DNA of 9,100 bases from Verrucomicrobiales bacterium (GTDB lineage: Bacteria; Verrucomicrobiota; Verrucomicrobiia; Limisphaerales; UBA11320). The stretch's first letter is position 1. The number at the start of each line of letters is the position of its first letter. Positions 1 to 5,879 of the stretch are shown in pieces. A program made the translations under genes and the position numbers. Where the stretch lies: positions 1-9,100 of the forward strand of contig DMJJ01000219.1 in assembly GCA_003452185.1 (NCBI GenBank), written 5' to 3'. The notes beneath the pieces were generated by a model that saw only the letters and a program-made list of their open reading frames with translations, made no database searches and had not been told where the DNA came from.

Positions 1-4
1 GGGA

Positions 5-33
5 TTCCCTTGCCCAGGCGGAACCGGTATAAC
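5..33 (+). promoter_or_regulatory. Candidate promoter of the carbonic anhydrase gene
   Basis: A TATAAC hexamer at 28-33 matches the bacterial -10 consensus at five of six bases. Seventeen bases upstream, TTCCCT at 5-10 is only a poor -35 (three of six). Transcription from this -10 would begin near position 40, leaving a leader of about five bases before the ATG at 45. No Shine-Dalgarno sequence lies in that space, which is a run of C. The motif is short and close to the window edge, so this is a weak call. Confidence 0.25.
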
Positions 34-44
34 CCCCCCCGGCC

Positions 45-764
45 ATGCAACATCTCATCGACGGAGTCCACCGGTTTCATAGCGGCGAGTTCGGCCGACA
101 CCGAGAGCTGTTCCAGCGACTGGCCCGCGAGGGCCAGAACCCGCACACCCTCTTCATCACGTGCTCCGACTCGCGCGTCCTGGCCGAATTAATCACCCAA
201 AGCCAGCCCGGGGACCTCTTTGTGGTGAAGAACGTCGGAAATATCGTCCCCCCGGCCCACGTCCGGGGGGAGACCAACTCCACGGCAGCCGCCATTGAGT
301 TCGCTGTCGAAACCCTGGGGGTCGCGGATGTCGTGGTCTGCGGCCACTCGCAGTGCGGAGCCATCAACGCGCTCATGCACCCCACCCCCTCCACGGGGAC
401 GATGCCCCACCTGGAAGGGTGGCTCCAAATTGCGGAGCCGGTCCGCAAAACCATCCTGGAACGATATGGCCACCTCGCGGGCGAACCAGAACGGCTCCGG
501 GCCGCCGAGGAAGAAAACGTCCTCTTCGCCATCGAAAACCTTCATACCTACCCCTGCGTTCAACGCCGCCTGGAGGCCGGCTCGCTCCACCTCCATGGCT
601 GGTTTTTCAAGATTGCCACCGCGGAGCTCTTCGCATTCGACCCCCAGCTGGGACAGTTCGTCTCGCTCCTCAACCCGGCGGCCTCCCCGGCGTCGGGTCG
701 ACCCTCGACCTCCGGGCCGGCGTCACGGGGTCGGGGCACCCGTCCCGCGGACGAGGTTCGCTGA
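45..764 (+). CDS. Beta-class carbonic anhydrase
   Basis: The 239-residue product should be a zinc enzyme that interconverts CO2 and bicarbonate in the cytoplasm, supplying bicarbonate to carboxylases and helping pH balance. The beta-class signature is complete: CSDSR at residues 40-44 gives zinc ligand Cys40 and the Asp42/Arg44 dyad, and GHSQCGA from residue 100 gives ligands His101 and Cys104. NVGNIVPP (63-70) and the STAAAIEFAV helix (79-88) are also typical. ATG 45 is the first start after an in-frame TAA at 30-32. The catalytic domain ends near residue 210. The last 30 residues, rich in Pro, Ser, Gly and Arg, look like a disordered tail not needed for catalysis. The gene is separated from the next by 152 bases containing hairpins and a promoter, so it is probably its own transcription unit. 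Nothing nearby (no cyanase, no SulP transporter) narrows its role. Confidence 0.95.
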   Translation: MQHLIDGVHRFHSGEFGRHRELFQRLAREGQNPHTLFITCSDSRVLAELITQSQPGDLFVVKNVGNIVPPAHVRGETNSTAAAIEFAVETLGVADVVVCGHSQCGAINALMHPTPSTGTMPHLEGWLQIAEPVRKTILERYGHLAGEPERLRAAEEENVLFAIENLHTYPCVQRRLEAGSLHLHGWFFKIATAELFAFDPQLGQFVSLLNPAASPASGRPSTSGPASRGRGTRPADEVR

Positions 765-778
765 TCGGTGTGGGACCT

Positions 779-823
779 CCCCCCCCCACCCGGGTGGAGG
801 CACCCCTGCCGGGGGGGGTGGGG
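779..823 (+). terminator. GC-rich hairpin after the carbonic anhydrase gene
   Basis: A run of nine C (779-787) followed by ACCC can pair with eight G (811-818) followed by TGGGG: CCCC-A-CCC against GGG-T-GGGG gives at least eight pairs. Inside it, 786-797 is a perfect 12-base palindrome, CCACCCGGGTGG, so alternative folds exist. It starts 15 bases after the stop codon. No T-run follows, so it is not a classic intrinsic terminator; it may still end or stabilise the carbonic anhydrase transcript. Confidence 0.35.
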
Positions 824-832
824 CTCTCTTCC

Positions 833-853
833 CCCTTGGGATTGCTCCAAGGG
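833..853 (+). terminator. Second hairpin between the carbonic anhydrase and prenyl synthase genes
   Basis: CCCTTGG (833-839) and CCAAGGG (847-853) form a perfect seven-pair stem around a seven-base loop. The nearest T-run, TTTT, begins only about 15 bases downstream, too far for a textbook terminator. It lies upstream of the proposed promoter at 880-908, so it would act on the carbonic anhydrase transcript rather than on the prenyl synthase. Confidence 0.35.
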
Positions 854-879
854 CCTGCAAAGGATGGTTTTCCGCAAGG

Positions 880-908
880 TTGACTTGGGTCTCCGCGAAA
901 CCTAGATT
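880..908 (+). promoter_or_regulatory. Candidate sigma-70-type promoter of the prenyl synthase / sigma factor operon
   Basis: TTGACT (880-885) matches the -35 consensus at five of six bases, and TAGATT (903-908) matches the -10 at four of six, with an ideal 17-base spacer. The expected start of transcription, about seven bases past the -10, is near 915. The first ATG is at 917, so the mRNA would be leaderless or nearly so. This agrees with the lack of any Shine-Dalgarno sequence upstream of that ATG. Confidence 0.45.
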
Positions 909-916
909 TTCCCGTA

Positions 917-1981
917 ATGATGGGTGCGCACAGCAACACCCCGCCCGCCGAAACCGGTGTCCCTTCGTTTGAAAACTCGGTGGCTTGGCGGAAAATCGTC
1001 GGCCCGGTGGATGGCTTCCTTCAAGCCTCCGTCGCGCGACTGACGGAGCAAATCAACCAGTTTGATCCCGACATCCGGGAGTACGTCACCTATGCCCTGA
1101 CCGCGCAGGGAAAACATCTTCGCCCGGCCTTGGTGGCTTTGAGCGGAAATGCCACTGGAGTTGTCAATGATGGGCACCTCTCGGGTGCCGTGATTGTGGA
1201 GATGGTCCACTTGGCAACCCTGGTGCATGACGATGTAATGGATGAGGCACGGCTTAGACGTGCGCGACCCACCCTGGCCGCGCGTTGGGGGAACCACCTG
1301 GCAGTGTTGGTGGGAGACTGCCTTTTTGCCCATTCCCTTCGGCTGGCTGCCCAATTCCCGACACCCGAGGTGTGCCGGGTGGTCTCGGCGGCCACGAAAA
1401 CCGTCTGCTCGGGGGAGATCCTCCAGGACCGGCATGCGGGGGACTTCTCGTTGAGTCGGGAGGACTATTTCAAGGTGCTCGGGATGAAGACCGGCGAGCT
1501 CTTCGCCCTGTCCGCGGAGTTGGGAGCCCTCCTGAACGGGGCCCCGGCGGCCCAACGGGGGGCACTGCGGGATTACGGGATGGCCCTTGGCACCGCGTAT
1601 CAGGTTTACGATGACTGTCTGGACCTTTTTGGGACAGAGGGGGAGGCGGGGAAGACCCTCGGCGGGGATCTCGCCAAGGGGAAGCTGACCCTTCCGGTAT
1701 TGCTCCTGCTCGAGAAGGCGTCGCCCGTCGATCGGAAGCGTGTCGAGGAGTGGCTCCCCGCCTGGGAGCCGAGCGATCTCCCGAGCTTCCGGGAGTTTCT
1801 CGATCGCTACCAAACGTTTTCCGGCTGCTCCGCTGTTCTGGGGGGTCTGTTGGATCAAGCCCGTTCCGCGCTGGCCGCCCTGACGGACAGCCCCGGACGC
1901 CGGAGCCTCTTGGGACTCACCGACTTCCTGGCAGCCCAGATGGCCGGCCTCGGCGAGACCTCGAAAGTTCCTGCTGCATGA
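917..1981 (+). CDS. Long-chain polyprenyl diphosphate synthase (trans-type)
   Basis: This 354-residue protein should add isopentenyl diphosphate units to an allylic diphosphate to make an all-trans polyprenyl chain, typically the side chain of a respiratory quinone. Family landmarks occur in order: GKHLRP (65-70), the first Asp-rich motif DDVMD (105-109) followed by LRRARP, GEILQ (167-171), KTG (191-193), and the second Asp-rich motif DDCLD (232-236) followed by GGDLAKGKLTLP. The small Ala100 five residues before the first Asp motif is the pattern of long-chain (C35-C50) rather than farnesyl synthases; exact chain length cannot be read. Two ATG codons are in tandem at 917 and 920, and either may be used. 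The stop overlaps the sigma factor start, so the two are probably co-translated. The first 25 residues are poorly conserved-looking and may be an extension. Confidence 0.93.
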   Translation: MMGAHSNTPPAETGVPSFENSVAWRKIVGPVDGFLQASVARLTEQINQFDPDIREYVTYALTAQGKHLRPALVALSGNATGVVNDGHLSGAVIVEMVHLATLVHDDVMDEARLRRARPTLAARWGNHLAVLVGDCLFAHSLRLAAQFPTPEVCRVVSAATKTVCSGEILQDRHAGDFSLSREDYFKVLGMKTGELFALSAELGALLNGAPAAQRGALRDYGMALGTAYQVYDDCLDLFGTEGEAGKTLGGDLAKGKLTLPVLLLLEKASPVDRKRVEEWLPAWEPSDLPSFREFLDRYQTFSGCSAVLGGLLDQARSALAALTDSPGRRSLLGLTDFLAAQMAGLGETSKVPAA

Positions 1982-2622
1982 TGGAACCGAGTGTGGCACC
2001 CGCCCCCGATTCCGAGTCGCACGAGTCCCCCGAGACTTCGCGTCAGGAGGCTGCGGCGGAGGACCTGGAGTTCGTCCGGCGGGTGCTCAACGGGGAAACG
2101 GATGTCTTCGAGGAGCTGATCCGTCGGCACCAGCAGCGGATCCACGCGACCCTCTATCACATGACGGCCAACCATGAGGATGCCACCGACCTGACCCAGG
2201 AGGCATTCACCAAGGCCTTTCAGGCTCTCAAGTCATTCAAGGGGGATTCGAGCTTCTACACCTGGGTCTACCGCATTGCGGTGAACCGCACCCTCAACCA
2301 CCTGAAGCAGAGGAAGCAGCGGACCCACATGAGCCTGAACGACCTGGACACCCGGGCCGAAAACGACCCCGAGCTGGTGGCCTTGGTTTCGGAGCACACC
2401 CCCCGCCGGGATGCCGCCCTGTCGGAGCTGCAGGAAAAATTGAACGCCGCCCTCTTGAAGCTGTCAGAACCACACAGATTGGTTGTGACGCTCCACGACA
2501 TTCAGGGGATGCCGCATGAGGAAATCGCCCGGATCATGGAGTGCAACGTGGGAACCGTGCGATCCAGGCTGTTTTACGCGCGGCAGCAGTTGCAGGCGTG
2601 GTTGTCCGATTACCTTAACTGA
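1978..2622 (+). CDS. ECF-like sigma-70 family RNA polymerase sigma factor
   Basis: The 214-residue product is a two-domain sigma factor that would direct RNA polymerase to its own promoter set. Region 2 spans about residues 35-115, with the helix HEDATDLTQEAFTKAF (66-81) and the promoter-melting part containing FYTWVYRIAVNRTLN (93-107). Region 4 spans about 150-210, with the helix-turn-helix MPHEEIARIMECNVGTVRSR (178-197). The linker is acidic and charged, and there is no region 3, as in ECF factors. An approximately 30-residue Pro/Ser/Glu-rich N-terminal extension precedes region 2. The frame is open further upstream, to about 1750, but that part lies inside the prenyl synthase and has no sigma homology. 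The ATG at 1978 overlaps the previous TGA (ATGA), with a second ATG at 1981. This implies translational coupling. The signal it responds to is unknown. Confidence 0.92.
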   Translation: MMEPSVAPAPDSESHESPETSRQEAAAEDLEFVRRVLNGETDVFEELIRRHQQRIHATLYHMTANHEDATDLTQEAFTKAFQALKSFKGDSSFYTWVYRIAVNRTLNHLKQRKQRTHMSLNDLDTRAENDPELVALVSEHTPRRDAALSELQEKLNAALLKLSEPHRLVVTLHDIQGMPHEEIARIMECNVGTVRSRLFYARQQLQAWLSDYLN

Positions 2623-2659
2623 GTGGGTTAACCGAGTATTTTGACTGACTGAGTATCTT
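2615..2659 (+). promoter_or_regulatory. Repeated ACTGAGT-like boxes with a possible weak promoter
   Basis: This stretch spans the end of the sigma factor gene and the start of the 68-base gap before the next gene. It carries ACTGAGT at 2618-2624, ACCGAGT at 2631-2637 and ACTGAGT at 2648-2654. A TTAACT (2615-2620), 16-base spacer, TATTTT (2637-2642) arrangement could serve as a weak promoter for the downstream small membrane protein. It is notably more AT-rich than its surroundings. The spacing of the boxes (13 and 17 bases) is uneven, so an operator is only a possibility. Confidence 0.25.
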
Positions 2660-2690
2660 CACGGATCGCACACGAGCCCGGTGTAACGCT

Positions 2691-3080
2691 ATGGACCAGA
2701 CCTCAGGAGACCCCCAGCACGAGTTTGCAGCGTTGCGTCGTCTGCTCGCCTTGAAGCAGCACGAGGTGCCTCCTCCCCGCTTCTTCGACGAACTGCCGGG
2801 GCGGATCATGTCCCGGATCGAGGCGGAGCGTTCCGGCACTTGGGAACGTTTTCTCGACCGCCTTTTGGCGACCCGCTGGTTCCAGCCCGTGGCGGCGGGT
2901 GGCATGGCGATTCTTGTCGGCACCCTTTTCCTGAGTGCCATCGGCACGGTCGATCACGGGAACCGCTCCACTGCGAGCGCCTTTATGCTCCAAGGGAGCG
3001 AACCCGCCTCCACCTTGCGGGTTGCCCAGCCGGTCGATTCCTCCGCCCCGAGCCTCCAGCCGCAGGGGATCAGCCGTTAG
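2691..3080 (+). CDS. Small single-pass membrane protein, possible anti-sigma factor
   Basis: The 129-residue product has a charged cytoplasm-type N-terminal part (1-60) with the stretch LRRLLALKQHEVPPPRFFDE (15-34), a short helix-rich segment, one hydrophobic helix at about 67-86, and a Ser/Pro/Gln-rich tail of about 40 residues. It sits 68 bases downstream of the ECF-like sigma factor on the same strand. Membrane anti-sigma factors often have this size and layout, with an N-terminal sigma-binding part followed by one helix. However, the HxxxCxxC zinc motif of the common ZAS anti-sigma class is absent and the protein has no Cys. The role is therefore inferred from position and topology only. 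I associate the LRRLLALK.HE.PPP pattern with uncharacterised verrucomicrobial proteins, from memory. The start ATG at 2691 has no clear ribosome binding site. Confidence 0.75.
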   Translation: MDQTSGDPQHEFAALRRLLALKQHEVPPPRFFDELPGRIMSRIEAERSGTWERFLDRLLATRWFQPVAAGGMAILVGTLFLSAIGTVDHGNRSTASAFMLQGSEPASTLRVAQPVDSSAPSLQPQGISR

Positions 3081-3111
3081 TGCAGCGGCCGAACCGGAAA
3101 GGGAAACTCCG

Positions 3112-3176
3112 GGCCCGCTGTCAATCCAGACCTCTGCGCCTCTGCGTCTCCGCGATTCCGTAGCGAACAGCGGACC
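3112..3176. repeat. Intergenic element: three octamers enclosed by an inverted repeat
   Basis: Three tandem octamers, CTCTGCGC (3132-3139), CTCTGCGT (3140-3147) and CTCCGCGA (3148-3155), lie between the arms of a 10-base inverted repeat with one mismatch: GGCCCGCTGT (3112-3121) and ACAGCGGACC (3167-3176). On the other strand the core reads like the CGCAGAGACGCAGAGG strings that I recall as dispersed in intergenic DNA of several bacterial phyla. It lies in the 201-base gap between the small membrane protein and the unknown membrane protein. No target-site duplication was identified. Confidence 0.5.
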
Positions 3177-3281
3177 TGCGTGAACAGCCACCCGGGCCTC
3201 CTTCAAGCTAGAGCCGACCAACGCTCGCCCTCTCCACCCGCACGCTTGCCGCACCCCGGCATCCATGCTACTCGTCGCGGG

Positions 3282-4475
3282 ATGAAATCAAGTTCGCGTT
3301 GGTTCTGGGTGGTTGCCCTGATGGGGAGCCTCCTCTCCTCCCAAGGTGCACAGGACGCCGCCGCAGCCGCGCCGGCGACCGCAAACCCCAACAAGCCCAC
3401 TGCGGCCCTTGAGATCGCCCAGACCGTTTCGGCCGTGACCGGCATCGCCATCTCCCCCCTGCTCGGGGTCGGAGCCGTGGGATGCTACCAATACGTCCGG
3501 TCCTCGGACCGATCGAAGCTCTCCTGGTACGCGCAGCCGTGGTTTTTCCTGCCGGCACTCGCGCTCGTTGGCCTCGTGGCCGCGAAGGATGTCCTGGGTG
3601 CGGCAACGCCTCCCGGGCTGAAGAAGCCGATCGACGTGGCGGAAACCCTCGAGAACAAGGTGAGCGGCATTGTTGCGACGGGGGCGATTGTCCCGATGAT
3701 CGGAAACTTCCTCCATGCGGCGGTTCCCCACAGCGGGCTCGACATCGGGTCGCTGCACCTCGCCGCCATCGACGCCACCCCGCTCCTCCAGATCCTGGCC
3801 ACTCCTTTCGCCCTGGCAGCGTATGCCATTGTCTGGATGGCGGCGCACTCGATCCAGGTACTCATCCTCCTCAGCCCCTGGGGTGTCGTGGATGTGGTGC
3901 TCAAATCCATCCGCACCGCCCTCCTCTCCGCCCTCGCCGGCATTGCCTACATCAACCCGTGGCTCGGGGCGGCGCTCTCGATCCTCCTCATCCTTCTCGC
4001 ATACTTCATCGCCGGTTGGTCCTTCCGCCTCACGACCTACGGAACGGTGTTCTGCTGGGACTTCTTCACCTTCCGACGGACCCGGTTCACCCCTGGGACC
4101 GGTGAGAACTGGGCCTTCGCCGCCCGGGCGATCGGGGAGGTTCCGATCCGGACCTACGGCCGGCTTCGGAAAGCGTCCGGCGGAGGATTGGAGTTCTCCT
4201 ACCGACCCTGGCTGTTCCTCGCTGAGAAACGGGAATCCCTCCCGGCCGGTTCCCTTGTCGTGGGGCGGGCCCTGCTCCATCCGACCCTCGAGTCGGTGGC
4301 CGAGGGAAGCGAGCGGCGGCTGTTCAACTTCCCGCCCCGGTTCCGGGGTCATGAAGAGGCCCTGGCACAAGCCTACGGCCTGAAGATCTCGGACATCGGC
4401 CTCCTCGGGGGATTGAAAGCAATCGGGCACTGGCTGCGCGAACTGTTTGGAGTCGGCGGAGCGGCCGCGGCTTAA
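3282..4475 (+). CDS. Multi-pass membrane protein of unknown function with signal peptide
   Basis: I do not recognise this 397-residue protein. It opens with a good signal peptide (MKSSSRWFWVVALMGSLLSS, residues 1-20) followed by an Ala-rich stretch (26-34) that offers cleavage sites. Hydrophobic segments follow at about 50-68, 86-104, 128-146, 168-188, 190-208 and 215-246. The C-terminal 150 residues are soluble-looking and basic, starting at about 250 with an aromatic stretch (TVFCWDFFTFRRTRF, 255-269) and including FSYRPWLFLAEKRESLPAG (305-323) and a closing amphipathic piece rich in Gly and Ala. The frame is open back to a GTG at 3180, but those 34 extra residues are Pro/Arg-rich and would bury the signal peptide, so ATG 3282 is preferred. 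The gene stands alone in the + strand block, 201 bases after its neighbour, with a hairpin 18 bases past its stop. A small-solute channel or envelope role is conceivable but unsupported. Confidence 0.85.
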   Translation: MKSSSRWFWVVALMGSLLSSQGAQDAAAAAPATANPNKPTAALEIAQTVSAVTGIAISPLLGVGAVGCYQYVRSSDRSKLSWYAQPWFFLPALALVGLVAAKDVLGAATPPGLKKPIDVAETLENKVSGIVATGAIVPMIGNFLHAAVPHSGLDIGSLHLAAIDATPLLQILATPFALAAYAIVWMAAHSIQVLILLSPWGVVDVVLKSIRTALLSALAGIAYINPWLGAALSILLILLAYFIAGWSFRLTTYGTVFCWDFFTFRRTRFTPGTGENWAFAARAIGEVPIRTYGRLRKASGGGLEFSYRPWLFLAEKRESLPAGSLVVGRALLHPTLESVAEGSERRLFNFPPRFRGHEEALAQAYGLKISDIGLLGGLKAIGHWLRELFGVGGAAAA

Positions 4476-4492
4476 CCAGGGTCGCCCACGCG

Positions 4493-4520
4493 AGGGGGAA
4501 GCCGGGTCTTTTCCCCCTTT
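4493..4520 (+). terminator. Probable terminator of the unknown membrane protein gene
   Basis: AGGGGGAA (4493-4500) and TTCCCCCT (4511-4518) form a perfect eight-pair stem with a ten-base loop. It begins 18 bases after the stop codon of the + strand gene and leads into a short T-run (4518-4520). Position and stem strength fit a transcription terminator, though the T-run is short. Confidence 0.5.
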
Positions 4521-4538
4521 CTCCCCTCTGGAGGGGAG
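4521..4538. terminator. Second hairpin in the convergent gap
   Basis: CTCCCCT (4521-4527) and AGGGGAG (4532-4538) form a seven-pair stem closed by a CTGG loop, directly abutting the first hairpin. It may back up the + strand terminator, or act on transcripts arriving from the - strand gene that ends at 4634. Neither side is followed by a T-run, so its direction is undecided. The remaining 95 bases up to 4633 show no further structure that I can identify. Confidence 0.35.
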
Positions 4539-4633
4539 CTCACGAGACCTCACCCGCCCCGGCAGGCAAGCCGCTGAGATGAATTTGCGATTCGTCCGAG
4601 GCGTGACGAGGGAGCCTATCCTGGAAGGAGCTG

Positions 4634-5833
4634 TTACCGCTCGAAGACGATCTGGTAGCCGAGCAGCGAGCCGAGCAATCGGCGCCCCTCGACACCCGCC
4701 TCAAGATCGAGGCGCTTGTCGTCGGAAATGGGGAAATTGATCACATACTTCCCACCGCCTGCCCCCTTCCAACTGGCCGTCCGACGGATCATCGGGGTGT
4801 TGTTGGCACCCGGCTTCTTGACGATGATCTGGTTGTCGAGCGTGGCCAGCATCACCATCCCGTCGAGCTGGGTGGCGAGGATCCCCCGCATCTTGTTCAC
4901 CTCGAGCCCGCTCATCCGGCGGGCTTTCTTGTTTTCGGCGATCGTGCCAAAGAGGTTGAACTCCCAACGACCGAGGATCTGCTCGGAGTCGTATTTCTCC
5001 GACTTGCCCGTCGCCAGATACCCCTTGAGGTCCGCGATGTCGTTCTCGAGCAGCTTGCGCGCGTCGGCCAGGATCTCCGGGCTTCCCAGGACGGCCATCA
5101 GCTTCGGGTCGTCGTAAATATCGCCGATGCTCGGTCCCTTGAGGAGGAACTCCTGGACCTGAACGTTATTCCCCAGGTCGAGGAACTCACGCCGGTCAGC
5201 CAGGACCACCAGAGGGGGATAGCCCACCAGGCGGCTCTGCACGAGGGGCTGGTGGAACCATTCGGCGAACAGGTCAACCCCGTCGTAATAGACCGGGCTG
5301 GCCGGCACGTAGGCGCCAACGGCCCGTGAGAGCCCCGAGGACTGGAAGTCCCGGGCCAGGCGGTTCAGCGACGCAAGGTAGATGGAATCCTTCTCGGGCC
5401 CCCGGCTCAGTTGAACCGTGGCGTACCCGACCCCGGTGCAGAGAACGCAAATGAGGATGGTGTAGAGCGCGCCGTTCAGCACCCCGAGGCAGGGGCCCAC
5501 CCTCTGGTTCATCCGCTCGAAGAGGAGCCGCTGGGTGTCGGACGCCTTGTACTTGTAGTAGGTGTCCGCCGTCCGGTAAACCAGGGCGCCTGAGACCTTG
5601 AAGATCACCTGCACCAGGATGAAGGCGAGGATCGGCCCCAGGATTCCCATCGCCACGGGGTGGCTCAGGCCGCAAAGGCCCAGAAGCTTGCCGCACAGGT
5701 CCCCCAGCGGCCTGAGAAAGAGGAGGGTCAGCAGGAGGCCGGCCGTGGAAAAGGATACGCGAAGGGCCCCGACATAAAAGCCGACGATACCCGAGGCAAT
5801 GATGAACCCGAGAGCGATGAGCCAGGCGAACAT
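4634..5833 (-). CDS. CvpA-like membrane protein with large extra C-terminal region
   Basis: The 399-residue protein has an N-terminal CvpA-type membrane domain of four hydrophobic helices at about 2-20, 26-45, 58-80 and 117-140. It has the typical Gly-rich first helix (FIIASGIVGFYVGALR) and the FERMNQRVGPCLGVLNGALY segment leading into helix four. CvpA of E. coli is an inner-membrane protein needed for colicin V export; in other bacteria the family is linked to envelope stress, and its molecular role is unclear. Usual CvpA proteins end after about 160-180 residues. Here a further 230 follow: an Asp/Glu-rich helical part (about 210-285) and a Trp/Gly-containing, probably beta-rich part (about 287-399, starting LGRWEFNLFG) that faintly resembles lipocalin-like folds. 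ATG 5833 is chosen because it opens the first helix; the open frame up to 6058 lies within the hydrolase gene and codes for Arg/Ser-rich residues. It is the last gene of the - strand block. Confidence 0.82.
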   Translation of the reverse strand: MFAWLIALGFIIASGIVGFYVGALRVSFSTAGLLLTLLFLRPLGDLCGKLLGLCGLSHPVAMGILGPILAFILVQVIFKVSGALVYRTADTYYKYKASDTQRLLFERMNQRVGPCLGVLNGALYTILICVLCTGVGYATVQLSRGPEKDSIYLASLNRLARDFQSSGLSRAVGAYVPASPVYYDGVDLFAEWFHQPLVQSRLVGYPPLVVLADRREFLDLGNNVQVQEFLLKGPSIGDIYDDPKLMAVLGSPEILADARKLLENDIADLKGYLATGKSEKYDSEQILGRWEFNLFGTIAENKKARRMSGLEVNKMRGILATQLDGMVMLATLDNQIIVKKPGANNTPMIRRTASWKGAGGGKYVINFPISDDKRLDLEAGVEGRRLLGSLLGYQIVFER

Positions 5834-5879
5834 GCGGGGAGAGTAGCCAAGGCCCCGACGCCGGCGCACGCAGAAAATA

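Noticed and set aside
1750..1977. N-terminal extension of the sigma factor
   Set aside because: It lies wholly inside the prenyl synthase in another frame; the ATGA overlap at 1978 is a much better start.
902..1999. Long open frame on the - strand (365 residues)
   Set aside because: It lies opposite the prenyl synthase, has Gly/Arg/Pro-rich composition with no recognisable motif, and is a by-product of high GC content.
3180..3281. GTG start for the unknown membrane protein
   Set aside because: The added 34 residues are Pro/Arg/His-rich and would mask a typical signal peptide beginning at ATG 3282.
3288..4553. Long open frame on the - strand (421 residues)
   Set aside because: It is antisense to the membrane protein gene, very rich in Arg, Gly, Glu and Asp, and shows no domain pattern, so it is treated as a shadow of the + strand gene.
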